Shown: positions 35,277-46,656 of the stretch, in pieces
Layout: each line of letters begins with the position of its first letter
Numbering within the stretch: the first letter of the stretch is position 1
From: Calvatia gigantea
Taxonomy: Eukaryota; Basidiomycota; Agaricomycetes; Agaricales; Lycoperdaceae
Length of the DNA stretch: 64,000 nt
Reading direction: 5' to 3'
NCBI GenBank assembly: GCA_025093985.1
Contig: JACAAK010000023.1
Location: 102,401-166,400 of the forward strand
Position numbers and translations under genes: made by a program
Notes under the pieces: generated by a model
Databases searched by the model: none
The model's input: the letters and a program-made list of their open reading frames with translations, nothing else
Told to the model about the DNA's origin: nothing

Positions 35277-35915
35277 TGTTACAAATCTATCCATGGACTT
35301 ACTTTCAAATTGACCTCCTTATCCCATGTTAACATATTAACCTTCTTTTCTTTAGAACTTTCTCCTTAATACCCTGGTCCACTTTTATTTATCTATCACA
35401 TGTACTACTAGTTCCATTTCTTATGACTTATCCCAAGTCATGTTTCTGTTTATACTTTGTATTCTCATTCTCAGACTTCTATCTACTTGTCTCTTCCTTC
35501 TCTTGACTCTTATCTCACTTCTTCTACTATTCATTACTTATCCCTATGACTCCATAAATTACCAATTAACCCATAGCAGTCTTTTATTGACTTATACTCT
35601 TTTACTACATAATCTCCCATTTCTTATTTGTAGCTAGTATATAACCTCAGTAGAATACCTTGTATTTCCTTAGGTTATTCTAGTAACAAGTTTCCTTATC
35701 TTTGCTTATTTACTACAAAGTTAACAACCTTGGGGACTACAGTGACATTTAACTTGGACTTCTCAGGCAAGCATGAGCTCCTACTCAAGGGAGTGATCCA
35801 AAGTCTGCACAGAAGTCATTGAGACTTGTCATATACTCCTGGGCTATAGCATTGAACCTCTCCCTGAGTGGAGATGATCCAGGCCTGGTTGTAAAGTAAG
35901 GTAATGCATGTAATA
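35277..35915 (+). repeat. Gypsy-3b right LTR
   Basis: About 639 bp, TGTTACAAATC...GCATGTAATA; the CA terminus is lost. It retains GTATATAAC and AGGTTATTCT. Confidence 0.88.
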
Positions 35916-36726
35916 AACATTATATGCTTGTTATCTGTCTGTGCTTTGTTCTTGAGTATCTCAAACTCAATGAGGTAGTCTGCCATATTGCAATTTCCTT
36001 GTTTGTATTTTTCTATCTGCTATTTGGCCTTGGCATTCATTGTATCATCAGAGAAGGTTTTCCTAAATTCTTTGGAAAATATCTTCCAATCTACAGAGTC
36101 CTCTCCCTCCAAGATTTGTGGTGCCTTCATGGCAGCATATACTCCTGCTATTCCTCCTTGTAGCCTGGCTAGGACTGCTATGGCTCTATCATCAGCTGTC
36201 ACAATCTTATTGGACTTCATGAAGAGTGTTATAGCTCTCCACCAATTGTTAAATTTGGTGTAGGTACCATCAAAGAATCATGAATCAGGCACAAGTCCCT
36301 TTCCATTAGATTCTGGGGTAGGCATTGGTGTGGTATTGTCAGTCATATCTGAGTTGTCTAAGTCTAATTTAGTATTTGGTCCTTGGTTCTCCAGGTATCC
36401 TAACTCTTTTTCTACTAAGTCAAGTTCATTTAAGAGTTCTGATAAGATCTCTTCTTCTCCTATTAGGTTTACTTCTTGTGGGTTATCACCAGGTTCATTG
36501 TCTGGAATCACAACTGGTTCTTCTAGCACAGGTACTTCAGGGTTCACTGCATCTTCTTTGTCTGATAACTCAACTTCTCTATCTGTGATGTACTCTCCTT
36601 CTTGTTCATCATCAGTAACTTTGAGATTTGGCTCTCTGTACTCATTGGGGTTCAAGCTCATATACTAGCTCCTGGGTTCATTATGGCTTGAGTCTTTTTC
36701 AACTCTTTTTCTCTGTAAGGTGAGGT
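35916..36726 (-). pseudogene. Gypsy-1b gag, 5' part
   Basis: Minus-strand Gag of a third Gypsy-1-family element: ATG at 36661 (MSLNPNEYREPNLKVTDDEQ), an acidic Glu/Asp-rich N-terminus, then capsid-like FNKIVTADDRAIAVLARLQG, SVDWKIFSKEFRKTFSDD. It is cut at 35,916 by the Gypsy-3b LTR. The leader upstream of the ATG is cut at 36,726 by a Copia solo LTR and resumes at 43,058, leading to its own 5' LTR at 43,080-43,382. The rest of the element is missing. Confidence 0.85.
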
Positions 36727-36928
36727 TGTTGAGATGAGCATACAAAAAATACCACAGTAGCAATACAGTGGTGGAGGGTAGTCGTACTTACTGAGAGTAG
36801 AGTGTTTATGAGAGAGAAATTGCTAAGAAGAGTTGTAGACAAGTAAAGCTAAAGCTAGATTGTCTGAAGAGAGTACACATATACATGACTACTTTTATAC
36901 TATAGTCCTTGGTGAAACATCCTATAAC

Positions 36929-37234
36929 TGTTATGACCTTAGTCTGATAAGACCTCAGGTTGCAGCTTGGGCTAAGTCTTGAGGGCGAGTAAGGGGAGAG
37001 AACTGAGATGGTTAAGCATACCAAATACAGTAGATGTATGTACACTTAAATACTGAAGGGTCATCTGGTTGAATGGATGGAGTAACTACATGAAACGTCC
37101 AGTAAGGATGGCATAGTAGTTGGCACAAGTCATAGTTCGGAGATCACTGGACAGGAATAGACAAAACAGGTACACAAGTAGATAGGAATGCAGACAATGG
37201 CGGAACATGATTTGATCAATAGGAAATCATAACA
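36929..37234 (-). repeat. Gypsy-1a 3' LTR
   Basis: 306 bp. On the minus strand it follows a six-G run (37238-37243) that serves as polypurine tract. Confidence 0.93.
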
Positions 37235-37252
37235 ATACCCCCCAATTAGGCT

Positions 37253-37960
37253 TCATGCCTCAGGAAGCTCATTGAAATCACTATTGACTATGGCTGTGGT
37301 GAGGGCTTTCTTGGTGGCTCTGATAAGGTATTTTCCTTCATTTGAGCGCGTGAAGAAGACAGGCAAATGGCTTCGGCTGTCTTGGTGGATAGGGACTGGG
37401 ACACTGTTGAACAGGAAGTCGGTGGTGGTGGAGTTGTCCTAATAGTTCTTGGCTATCACTTTCCAGTAATGTTGGTCCTTTTCTTGGCCTGGTAATACAG
37501 TGTGGAATCTTGCAGGTGGGAGAAAAACCGATACGAGCTGTGGAGGAGTGATTGTCTTTATGAAACGGCAGAGCGAGTTGACTTTTTCTTTCATGGAGAC
37601 AGTGATTTCTTCATCCATTGGCGTGTCATCACGTGTAGGTGGCATAGGGTTGACAGTGTTGTGTAGTTCAGAGAGAGTAGTGTGAATACGGGCAAGGGTA
37701 ATGTGATGGTTAACAACTAGTCATTTGTTTTGAGTGGTAATTATCTCTATCTCGCTGTTTGTGGCTTTGTCAACGTCTCTTAAGAGGGTTTCAAGGAGTC
37801 CTTGTACTGGGGATGGGGTGGTGGCAAAGTTATAATGAGTGCCTTGGGGTGTGGGTGCTTGGCTATTGCCTGGTTCTGGGAAGGGGATGGAAGAGATCAT
37901 AGTTGGGGTTGGGTGGATGAGGGAGCTGATGGTGACACAGTTGGCTTGGGAGGAAGGCAT
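37253..37960 (-). pseudogene. Gypsy-1a third ORF (after pol)
   Basis: Starts with ATG at 37960, six bases after the pol TAG, and ends with a TGA next to the polypurine tract. Readable parts: MPSSQANCVTISSL, GLLETLLRDVDKATNSEIE (coiled-coil-like), TPMDEEITVSMKEKV, PPARFHTVLPGQEKDQHYW, ATKKALTTAIVNSDFNELPE. About 95 codons present in the Gypsy-2 homologue between the HITLA and TLSELH motifs are missing here. No recognised domain, zinc-finger or membrane segment. Its retention in two families argues for a function of the element. Confidence 0.7.
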
Positions 37961-37966
37961 GTCTGA

Positions 37967-40900
37967 CTAGTTTCTTTGTCTCGGTGGTTGTTTGGGTGAT
38001 GGTTTTTTGGATTTTCTGCCCCCTCTTTTATGGGTATCCTCTGGATGCCTTTTATGGTATTCAGCTATGGCCTCCTGAGCATTTCCTAAGCTGGATTCTG
38101 CTGTCCACATATCTTCTTCATTGCTATATCCCTTCCAGTGTACAAGGAACTGATATCCCCATCCTCATTTTCTTTGTCCTCGGATCTCTTCTACCTCATA
38201 TTCTTCTTCATTATTGATGATCACTGGCTCAGGTGTTGGTGTTTTTCATTGGCTCAGGAACATTGCCTTCTCTACTGGAGTTAACAATTGTTCATTGAAC
38301 ACATCATGGATGGCCCATCCTTCTGGTAACTCGAGCCAATATGCCGCTTCTCCTATTTTTTGCTTAATTTGGAAAGGCCCATACCTTTTTTGGCCTAGCT
38401 TCTTTGATGGTTGATTGGTATGGACATTTGTGTTCTCTAACCATACTTTGTTGCCGATTTGATACATCCTTGTGTTCAACTTGCTGTTATCATGTGTCTG
38501 TTTCATCTTTTCTTGGTAAGATTGTAATGTGGCTGTGGCGTTGTTTTCCTTGTGTTCTGGAGTTGTTTTAGGAAGTTCGTACTACTGGGGTTGTTTGTTA
38601 TCCTGTGATCCTTTCCTTTCCAGGGGTGTCATCCATAATTGAAGTAGAAGGGTGTTTCTTGTGTCCTGCTGTGTTTTTTGTTGTTGTACTGGAATTCAGC
38701 CATAGGTAACCAATGTGCCCAGTCATTTTGGTCATAGTTGCAGTATAGTTGTAGGTATGTTTCGACTTCCCTGTTGATCCTCTCTGTTTGACCATCGGTC
38801 TGTGGATGGTAGGCTGTTGATAAGGTTCGTTCTATTCCTAGTCCTTTGAATAGTTCGCCGGTGAATTCTGATGCGAATTGTGGTCCTCAGTCGCTGAGGA
38901 CTTTCCTTGGTATTCCATGTAGCTTCCATATTTAATTCCTGTAAAGTTGTGCTATTTCCTTTGAGGAAACATCCGTCCTTGTCGCTATGAGCCATATCAT
39001 TTTTGAAAACCAGTCAATGATGACTAGGATAGCATCTTTCTTTTCTGATTCTGGTAATGGTCCGATGAGATTGATGCTTATTTCTTCCCATGGTCCATTG
39101 GGAACAGAGAGTGGGTGTAGCAGTGTTTTTAATGGCGTTATGCACGGTTTGTTTCTCTGGCAGTTCTGGCACCCCTTGATGTATTTTTTGATGTTATTTC
39201 GTATCATTGGCCACCAATAGTCTCTGGTGATTAGTTCGACCATTCTATGTTGTCCAGGGTGCCCTGCATCTGGCACGTCATGGTATTGTCACAGTATTTC
39301 CTCTCTGAGGGCTGGGTCAGGTGGTGCATATATGTTAGCTCCTTTATAGATCATCCCATCATATTCTGAGATGTCGGATCCCTTGTCATGTAGTTTCAGG
39401 GCGATACTCGTCTCCCTTCTTTGATTCGCCCTTATCCAGTCCATGAATGTCGGTTGAAGGAACACTTCTGCATGGAGTAGGATAGTCTCTTTGGATTCTT
39501 CTTCATTCCTTGGCTTGTCCTGTAGCCAGCTGTTTCAAATCATGGTGACTAGTTTTTCATCTTCTTGGTCTGGTTCTTGATAGATTCTGGACAAGAGGTT
39601 GGCTTTTGTGTTTGTTTTTCCTGGCATGTGTCATAGGGTGAAGTTGTAATCCTGTAATCGTAAGTACCATCTTGCTTGTCGACTGTTAAGCTTTTGCGGC
39701 TCTCTGTAGTATTTCAGGTTCTCATGGTCTGTCCAAATCTCGAATTTCTCCTCTGCGTCTAGTAGGTAGTGTTGCCATTCTTTTAGTGCATGGACAATGG
39801 CCAGTAGCTCCTTGTCATAGATTTCATAGTTTCATTCTGCCGGAGCAAGTGTTCATGATGTGAATGCAATTGGGTGCCACTTTTTGTTCTGTTCTTGCGA
39901 TAATACTCTGCCTAGTGCATAATTAGAGGCATTGACTTCTACACGGAATTGTCCCTTTCTTTGGGGCAGAGCTAGGGTAGGTTCCTCGGTGATCCATTGT
40001 CTTAGTTCGTTGAATGCTGATTGGTATTCTTCCTTCCAATCCCATTCTGTGGATCCTTTGAGCTGGTTTAGAGGGTTCGCTATTTTGCTGAAGTTTTTTA
40101 TGAATCGATGGTAGTAATTGGCAAAGCCCAGAAAGCATTCTACCTCTTTCTTGTTTTTGGGTTTAGGCCAATCTCGTATGGATTTGACTTTTTCTTCTTT
40201 CATTTCGATGCGTCTGTGTCCTATCTTTACTCCTAGCATTGGGATTTCTTCTGCATCAAATATGCACTTTGACCATTTGAAGCATAGGTTGTATTCTACT
40301 GCTCATTTCAGGAATCGTACTGTCTGTTCCTTTAGTTGTTCCTTGGTGTCTCCTGGAATTGCAAAGTCGTCCATGTAGTTCACAATGTCTCTGTCTTGTA
40401 GTAGGTCTCAGAAGATGCTTGCCATCATTCTGGAGAATGTTTCAGGTGAGTTGCTTAACCCGAAATACATCATGGTTGGCTCAAACAGTCCCTCGTTGGT
40501 TAAAAATGCTGCTTTCCATTCATCGCCTTCTTTTATCCTGACATTGTTGTATCCCCAGATGATGTCGAGTTTGTTGAAGTATTTTGCCTTTCCTAGTTTG
40601 TTGATTACTTCTCCAATTCGAGGTAGTGGCATTTTGTCTTTTATTACCACGTTGTTTAGTTGCTGATAATCTTGAATCAGTCATTTTGAACCATCCTTTT
40701 TTGGAATGAAGAATGTTGGGGCTGCATATGGGGATTTCGATGGTCGTATTCATCCTGATTCAAGGTTCTCTTTGATGAAGTCTTTGAGCTCATCCTGTTC
40801 TTTGATCATCATGTTGTATGTTCTGGCATTTATCTCTCTGGGGGCATCTTCGGTCAGGACTATTTCGTGGTCCCATTCCATTCATTCTAGTAGTTTGTTG

Positions 40901-41545
40901 AAGGTTGTCTTATTGAAGAGGTGCGTAAATGGCTGAACATAATCTGGTAAATCGGATGGCTCAGTCAGGTCTGGCTCTTCTTCTTCTTCCCATAAGTCTT
41001 CAGTGGTAGCCATGCTCCAGAGTTTGTTTGTGACCTGAATGTTTTGGTGTGGGAAGTGGCAATCCGATGGGCATTGGGTGAACTTGATTTCTCCCATTTC
41101 CCAGTTTACTTCAGGGTTGTGCTTGATTAACCAATTGTGTCCTAGGAATATTTCTGCCCTATCTTGGAGTTGAACTACTGATACTTCAATTGTCTCTTTG
41201 TGTCCTTCAATCTCCATTTCAATGGTAGCTGTTTCTGTGACCTTTCCTCCTTGGTTTGTGGTGCCATCCACATTGAGTACTGTGATTTCCTGTTTTAGTT
41301 TCGTCATGGGGATTTGTTCTTCATCTATGAGTTTCTTGCTGATGCTGCTGGTGGTGCATCCTGAGTCAACAATAGTGTTGACCACAATGTCTTTTTTGGG
41401 GGTTTGTATATTTCCTTTTAGATTTAGTTCACACTTTCATTTCTGGGGGATCATGTAATATTTTTCTGATATCCTAGATATAAGTTTCTTGACTCGTGAG
41501 GCAGCACCTACTCAGAGTCTTTGGAAAAATCCTGTTGTTCTCCTG
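37967..41545 (-). pseudogene. Gypsy-1a pol
   Basis: In the -1 frame to gag. Protease NTIVDSGCTTSSISKK; reverse transcriptase YAAPTFFIPKK, LDIIWGYNNVRI, NYMDDFAIPGD (YMDD box at about 40,380); RNase H VEVNASNYALG (catalytic Asp now Asn); integrase zinc region GHPGQHRMVELITRDYWW...CQNC, then INLIGPLPES, and YHPQTDGQTERINRE near the catalytic Glu. The tail is a chromodomain remnant, badly broken. Stops are mostly TGA. Several regions (39,853-40,239; 40,882-41,385) remain open. Confidence 0.88.
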
Positions 41546-42437
41546 AGCTAGTTTCTTTTACTGCTCAGATTTGTACTTTTTTTGGTGCGGTGCATGCTTT
41601 GGCAATGTGGCCTGTTTTGCCACAGTTGTAGCAGGTCAACCCCTTGGGCCTCTTGCAGTCTTTAGTGATGTGTCCGAAGATGCTGCAGTTGTAGCATTTC
41701 GGCTCTCCTTTGGCATTGAAGACGTGATGTTTGCTGCCTATCTCCATAAGTTCTCCCATTCCCCCATAAGTGGTTCCTGAGTTGGTCTTCTTGTCTCCTT
41801 GGTACTCGGATGCTTCGTATCCTTGTCCTACAGCTAATATGGCCTCCTTCCATTAGGTTCATTTAAATTCTTCGGCAAAGGCTTTCCAATCCATGGAGTC
41901 TTCTCCTTCTAGGATCTGTGGCACTTTCATTGCTGCATATGCTCCTGCTGTTCCTCCTCACAGTCTGGCTAGGACTGCTATTGCTCTGTCATCAGCTGTC
42001 GCAATCTTGTTAAACTTCATGAAGAGTGTCATGGCTCTCCACCAGTCATCAAATTTGGTTCTGGTCCCATTGAAGAATCCGGGGTTGGGTACGAGGCCCT
42101 TCATATTAGATGCAGGCACAAGTGCGGTGTTGTTGGTCATGTCTAATTCTCCTGATTCTGATTCTGTTTCTGTTTCTGTTTCTTGGTTCTCCAGTTGTCT
42201 TAGCTCTTCCTTTGCTAGGTCGAGTTCGTTGAAGAGTTCTGATATAACTTCTTCTACTCCTGTTGGGTTTACTCCTTGTGTGGTGTCTCCGGGTTCATTG
42301 TCTGTGATTACAACTGGTTCTTCTGCAGGTACTTCAGGGTTCTCTGCTTCTTCATCTGATGTGTCTATGTCTTCTTCTTGTTTGTTGTCTGTGACTTCGA
42401 GCTGGGGTTCTTTGTATTCATCGGGGTTCAAGCTCAT
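41508..42437 (-). pseudogene. Gypsy-1a gag
   Basis: ATG at 42437 (MSLNPDEYKEPQLEVTDN), acidic N-terminus, capsid-like FDDWWRAMTLFMKFNKI. About 75 codons are deleted near 41,865 relative to Gypsy-2. Two CCHC zinc knuckles (CYNCSIFGHITKDC, CYNCGKTGHIAKAC) follow, then a TAG at 41508. Nucleocapsid role: genome RNA binding and packaging. Confidence 0.85.
41525..41532 (-). other. Candidate -1 frameshift site, Gypsy-1a
   Basis: GGATTTTT at the end of gag, five bases before a stem-loop whose arms are GACTC/GAGTC and TGAG/CTCA. Same layout as Gypsy-2 and Gypsy-3. Confidence 0.6.
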
Positions 42438-42505
42438 ATAATGGCTCCTAGGTTCGTCATAGTTTGAGTCTTTTTCAACTCTATCCTCTACAAGGTGAGG
42501 TGGGG

Positions 42506-42516
42506 ATGCTTAACCA
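42506..42516 (-). promoter_or_regulatory. Gypsy-1a self-priming primer-binding site
   Basis: TGGTTAAGCAT, two bases inside the 5' LTR. It is perfectly complementary to ATGCTTAACCA in the LTR (42599-42609, minus strand), 33 bp downstream of a TATTTAAG box, i.e. at the predicted transcript 5' end. Confidence 0.7.
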
Positions 42517-42518
42517 AA

Positions 42519-42824
42519 TGTTACGACCTTAGTCTGATAAGACCTCAGGTTGCAGCTTGGGCTAAGTCTTGAGGGTGAGTAAGGGGAGAGAACTGAGATG
42601 GTTAAGCATACCAAATACAGTAGATGTATGTACGCTTAAATACTGAAGGGTCATCCGGTTGAACAGATGGAGTAACTACATGAAACATCTGGTAAGGATG
42701 GCATAGTAGTTGGCACGAGTCATAGTTCAGAGATTGCTGGACAGGAATAGACAAAACAGGTACACAAGTAGATAGGAATGCAGACAATGGCGGAACATGA
42801 TTTGATCGATAGGAAATCATAACA
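42519..42824 (-). repeat. Gypsy-1a 5' LTR
   Basis: 306 bp, followed on the plus strand by the target copy ATAAC. Confidence 0.93.
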
Positions 42825-43079
42825 ATAACCTGGGTATAGAGAGAGCTATTTACTACTAATAGCATATTCAGAGCATAATACATAAACAGCACCTATCTAA
42901 TAAGAAGTCCTACCAGCTACAATATGTGCAGTATAATGCTGTTTCCTACAGGATAATAGCAGGAAATAATGGCTACTCCAAGAGTGGAACTTCTCATAAT
43001 CCATTTCAGATATAAATAGACTGAACCAACATAGTGGTACAGATTGGAGATTCAACAGAGATAGGAACACTTAACCAAA

Positions 43080-43382
43080 TGTTACAACCTTAGTCTGATA
43101 GGACCTCAGGTTGCAGCTTAGGCTAAGTCTTGAGGGTAAGTAAGGAGAGAAGAACAAGGTAGTTAAGCATACTGAATACATGACAATGTATATACACTTA
43201 TATATATGAGAACATCTGGTTGAATGATGGAGTAACTACATGAAACATCCAACAAGGGTGGTATAGTAGTTAGAGTGAGTTATACAGAGATCACTAGGCA
43301 ACAATAGGTAAAACACTATACAAGAATAATAAGAATGAAGACAAGGATGGAAATGCAACAAGGACAGGGAAAGTCCACAACA
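43080..43382 (-). repeat. Gypsy-1b 5' LTR
   Basis: 303 bp, diverged from Gypsy-1a (ends AAAGTCCACAACA). A decayed primer-binding site lies two bases away (43067-43077, TGGTTAAGTGT on the minus strand). It belongs with the gag fragment at 35,916-36,726. Confidence 0.85.
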
Positions 43383-43744
43383 TGAATAGTTACTGGTTAG
43401 TGTCAGGGCAACCTCTGACAGTCCCCCTGGACTGCCCCACAACCCTATGCTCTCACCCGCTCTCAGCTACGTGGACATGAGTAACAACTGGAGACCCCAA
43501 AGGACAATGACAGACTTATGTACATAATGAAACAATAGGACAATGGACAGTAATGCAGTATATATTAACCTATACACCTGCAGGGGACTCTTATCTGATT
43601 CTCTAAGGATTCCCCCACAGGTATGTAGTCTACACAGCCACTTGTAATACAACTAAGGATTCCCCCGCAGTTGCCTGCTCGCTTGCCTTGTGAGAGCTTC
43701 ATGTCCCCAAGCTGCTTGGACTGTGGGTTGCCCTTACAGTTAGG
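43383..43744. other. Unassigned flank of Gypsy-1b
   Basis: No gene. The motif AAGGATTCCCCC.CAG occurs twice (about 43,604 and 43,652). Possibly part of another LTR. Confidence 0.3.
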
Positions 43745-44025
43745 ACTATCAATTAGATACATGCTGTTAATGCATCATGCTCTGTATATGCTATTGGTAG
43801 TAAATAGCTCTCCCTGTACCCAGGTTGAAGGATGTTTCACCAAGGACTCTTGTATATAAACTCTCATGTATATGCATTCATTCCTTAGACAATTCCAGTC
43901 TTTGTACTTTATACAACACATCTACTCTTAGCACTTCTCTCTTACTTCAAGAACTAACATCTTAGTGAGTATTGACTCCCCTCCACCACTAGTGTATTAG
44001 CTACTGTGGTATACTCATCTCAACA
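43745..44025 (+). repeat. Partial Copia LTR (5'-truncated)
   Basis: Matches the right two thirds of the Copia-A LTR (ATTAGATA.ATGCTGTTAA..., TAGTAAATAGCTC, TGTACCCAGGTTG) and ends TCTCAACA at 44025. The left end is replaced by unrelated sequence. Confidence 0.85.
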
Positions 44026-44547
44026 ACTCTGGTGATTCCACAGATGGTCAGAAGAAGAAAATTCAGTAACATGAGAGGGTTGGAATCAGAAGACATGTTC
44101 TTATATCTGTCATACTTCTTGCCTGCTGTGTGTGACAATAATCTCCCTGGTCATACTTATCAATATATCATGGGTACCTCTCATATTATTTGAACATTTG
44201 AATGTGTTGGATTTACAAATGCAGTCTGAGGCTGAAAGCAGACCCACAACAGGTGGACATGAGGATGATGGAACAATAAGGAAAAGATGGAACAATGGGT
44301 GGCATGCCTTGCTAGACCTGCCACATAGTTTTTGGGCATACAGAATTATCTTTTACTAGACATATGGCCCTCACTCTCATATACTTAAATACAATAGCTT
44401 TGTAGTAGCTAGTCCTTTAGTTCTCATGCATATAACAAGTGACTGAGACTTAGTTATTCTTAGAGAATGGTAAAGTTAAGTGTCAAACATTGAAGTCAGT
44501 ATGAATAATCCATATCATTTCTGAGTCTATTATGGCACCGACACCTT
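44026..44547. other. F-box unit remnant and unassigned DNA
   Basis: 44,026-44,150 matches the segment upstream of F1 (about 15,955-16,070) and of F2 (22,735-22,850). The rest, 44,151-44,547, shows nothing recognisable. Its position before unknown gene X repeats the F2-X order at 22.7-23 kb. Confidence 0.5.
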
Positions 44548-45136
44548 TGTCCATGTTTGTGGATAAATACAATGTTCTTCACCTCCATCAATTTCCTCAT
44601 CTGCCCATTGTGACCTCAACCAAAACCAGTATCTATTCTCCCACCATCCAATGCAGACTATTACCAAGTGATTTTTATTGTGGCCCCTTTAACTGCTCAG
44701 GATGGTGATCATGAACTGCTATGAGTGATGTCTTTCAAGGACACAGAGCTCATTCTCCCACAACTAGGGAGAATTACACAATCTTGATGCCCAGTTGACC
44801 ATACAGAGAGGAATGACCTGCTTTAAGAAGATTTTCATGTGAATTTCCCTCTCTTCTTGAAGCACTGTGTAACTGGATTGATGGTGTCTGGAATACCCAT
44901 CCAATGTTTGGCTTTATGATCCTACCAGTGTCCAAGAATTCACCATCATTCAAGATGTTGTGGAGAAGTTTGCAAAGGCATTGAAATTGGGAGTGCTTCT
45001 CTAGACTAAACAGGTATGATAACCATACATCAAATGTATTGGGGACTCACACCTTCAATACAGCTTGGCCAGCCTAGCAAGGTATAGCAAGGTTTTTGGT
45101 GGTGTCCTTGGGGCTCCTTGCCTTTATCATGGTGTG

Positions 45137-45444
45137 TGTTGTGAATTTTCACCGGTCATATCGCACTCTCTATATTCGTCTACGTTCCTATCTCCTGTGT
45201 ACCTGTTTCAGCCTATTCCTGCCTGTGCAATCCCCGAGCTCTGACTCATAACTACTACACCATAGACATTGGATGTTTCACGTAGTTATCTCCATCCATT
45301 CAACTGGATGGTCCTTCTGTATTTAAGTGTACATACATGCTCCTGTATTCAGTACGCTTAACCACTTAGTTCTTCTCCCCTTACTCACCCTCAAGTCTTA
45401 GCCTAAGTTGCAACCTGAGGTTAACTCAGACTAAGGTCATAACA
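45137..45444 (+). repeat. Gypsy-2 5' LTR
   Basis: 308 bp, TGTTGTGAATTTTC...GGTCATAACA. TATTTAA box at 45320-45326; predicted transcript start at about 45354. Confidence 0.95.
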
Positions 45445-45446
45445 TT

Positions 45447-45457
45447 TGGTTAAGCGT
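45447..45457 (+). promoter_or_regulatory. Gypsy-2 self-priming primer-binding site
   Basis: TGGTTAAGCGT, two bases after the LTR. It is perfectly complementary over 11 nt to ACGCTTAACCA at 45354-45364, 34 bp downstream of the TATTTAA box. This is the arrangement used by Tf1 for self-primed reverse transcription. Confidence 0.7.
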
Positions 45458-45523
45458 CCCCACCTCACCTTGCAAGGAGTAGGCTGAAACAGGCCTGAAC
45501 AGAAGTAACCCAGGAGCTAGTAT

Positions 45524-46639
45524 ATGAGCTTGAACCCAGACGAATACAGAGAACCAAACCTTGAAGTCACTGACAACGAATCAGAAACATCAGACGAAGA
45601 AGAAACAGGGAACCCCGAAGTACCTGAAGAAGCACACAATGAACCCAGAGCAAACCCAGCAGAAGAAGAAGTGTTATCAGAACTTCTAAACAAACTCGAC
45701 CTAGCAGAGGAAGAGATAGCACACCAGGAGAAATCAGACGAATCAAGTTCAGACGAAACAGAATCAGAAACCGACTCCAACATGACCGATAACACAGTAG
45801 TACCAGCAACAACACCCAGTGGGAAAGGCCTAGTGCTAGACCTGGGATTTTTCGACGGCACCCGCACCAAGTTCGATGACTGGTGGAGAGCAATGACGCT
45901 CTTCATGAAATTCAACAAGATAGTTTCAGCAGATGACAAAGCCATAGCAGTTTTAGCTAGACTGCGAGGAGGAACTGCAGGAGCGTATGCAGCTATGAGA
46001 GCACCAACTATCCTAGAATCTGAAGATTCAGTGGATTGGAAGGTCTTCTCTGAGGAATTTAGAAGAACCTTCTCAGATGATGCCTCAAACAGCAAGGCCG
46101 AATGGCAAATCAAAAAATTCAAACAAGGAAACCGAAACACTGCCGACTACTTGATTGAATTCAAGGTGCTAAAAAGCAAGGCCAAGACTGACAGCAAACA
46201 CGCTATGTTTTTACTCAGAAAGAATGCCTGACAAGACATCATACATACAATCACAGGCTATCCACCCTCAGCCAGGCCAGACACATATGCAGAATGGAAG
46301 GAAGCCATATTGTCCATTGGACAAGAATACGAGGCATCCGAATACCAAGGAGATAGGAAAACAAACACTGGCACCACTTATGGGGGAATGGGTGAACCCA
46401 TGGAGATAAGAAGTAGGCATTACGTCTTCAATGACAAAGGAGAACCCAAGTGCTACAACTGTGGCATTTTTGGCCACATCGCCAAAGATTGCAAGAAACC
46501 CAAGAGGTTAACATGCTACAACTGTGGAAAAAAGGGGCACATAGCCAAAGCCTGTACTGCACCCAAGAAAATCCAAGTCTGGGGAGTAGAGGAAGCTACC
46601 AACGAAGAAGAAAAGGATTTTTCCGAAGACTCCGAGTAG
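45524..46639 (+). pseudogene. Gypsy-2 gag
   Basis: ATG at 45524 is the first ATG of the predicted transcript. Acidic N-terminus (MSLNPDEYREPNLEVTDNES), capsid-like region (KFDDWWRAMTLFMKFNKI, SVDWKVFSEEFRRTF, TADYLIEFKVLKSKAK). One TGA at 46229-46231 interrupts an otherwise open frame. Two CCHC knuckles follow ([28 protein letters not shown]), then a TAG at 46637. About 371 codons. Forms the particle and binds RNA in the live element. Pol overlaps in the -1 frame. Confidence 0.9.
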
Positions 46640-46656
46640 GCGCTACCTCGAGAGTC
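46615..46656 (+). other. Candidate -1 frameshift signal, Gypsy-2
   Basis: GGATTTTT (46615-46622), five spacer bases, then a stem-loop 46628-46656: 46628-46632 pairs with 46652-46656, 46633-46636 with 46647-46650, 46637-46639 with 46643-46645. Gag ends 15 bases after the slip motif; pol is open in the -1 frame across it. Confidence 0.65.

Larger units (their letters stand above)
29735..35915 (+). mobile_element. Gypsy-3b: decayed, 5'-deleted relative of Gypsy-3
   Basis: LTRs at 29735-30346 and 35277-35915 belong to the Gypsy-3 family. The 5' LTR abuts mid-pol (equivalent to about 54,630 in Gypsy-3), so leader, gag, protease and most of reverse transcriptase are missing, about 3.8 kb. RNase H to chromodomain and the third ORF remain, with many stops. 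Almost every CpG of Gypsy-3 is TG or CA here. Flanks do not match: Gypsy-4 on the left (plus strand) and Gypsy-1b gag on the right (minus strand). Confidence 0.85.
36929..42824 (-). mobile_element. Gypsy-1a: complete but decayed chromovirus
   Basis: Minus-strand Ty3/Gypsy element. LTRs 42519-42824 (5') and 36929-37234 (3'), both 306 bp, with 14 differences by my count, all transitions. Target duplication ATAAC at 36924-36928 and 42825-42829. Order on the minus strand: primer-binding site, gag, pol with chromodomain, third ORF, G-run polypurine tract, 3' LTR. Many TGA/TAG stops and internal deletions in gag and the third ORF. Confidence 0.95.
36727..43057 (-). repeat. Copia solo LTR (minus), split by Gypsy-1a
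   Basis: Copia-A-type LTR in minus orientation: 36727-36928 plus 42830-43057, together 430 bp (Copia-A LTR 438 bp). It starts TGTTGAGATGAG and ends AGATTCAACA. Flanking 5-mers GAGGT (36722-36726) and GAGAT (43058-43062) differ by one transition. It sits in the leader of Gypsy-1b. Confidence 0.9.

Noticed and set aside
29730..35920. AACAG/AACAT flanks of Gypsy-3b as a target duplication
   Set aside because: The two flanks belong to different elements on opposite strands, so the four matching bases are probably chance.
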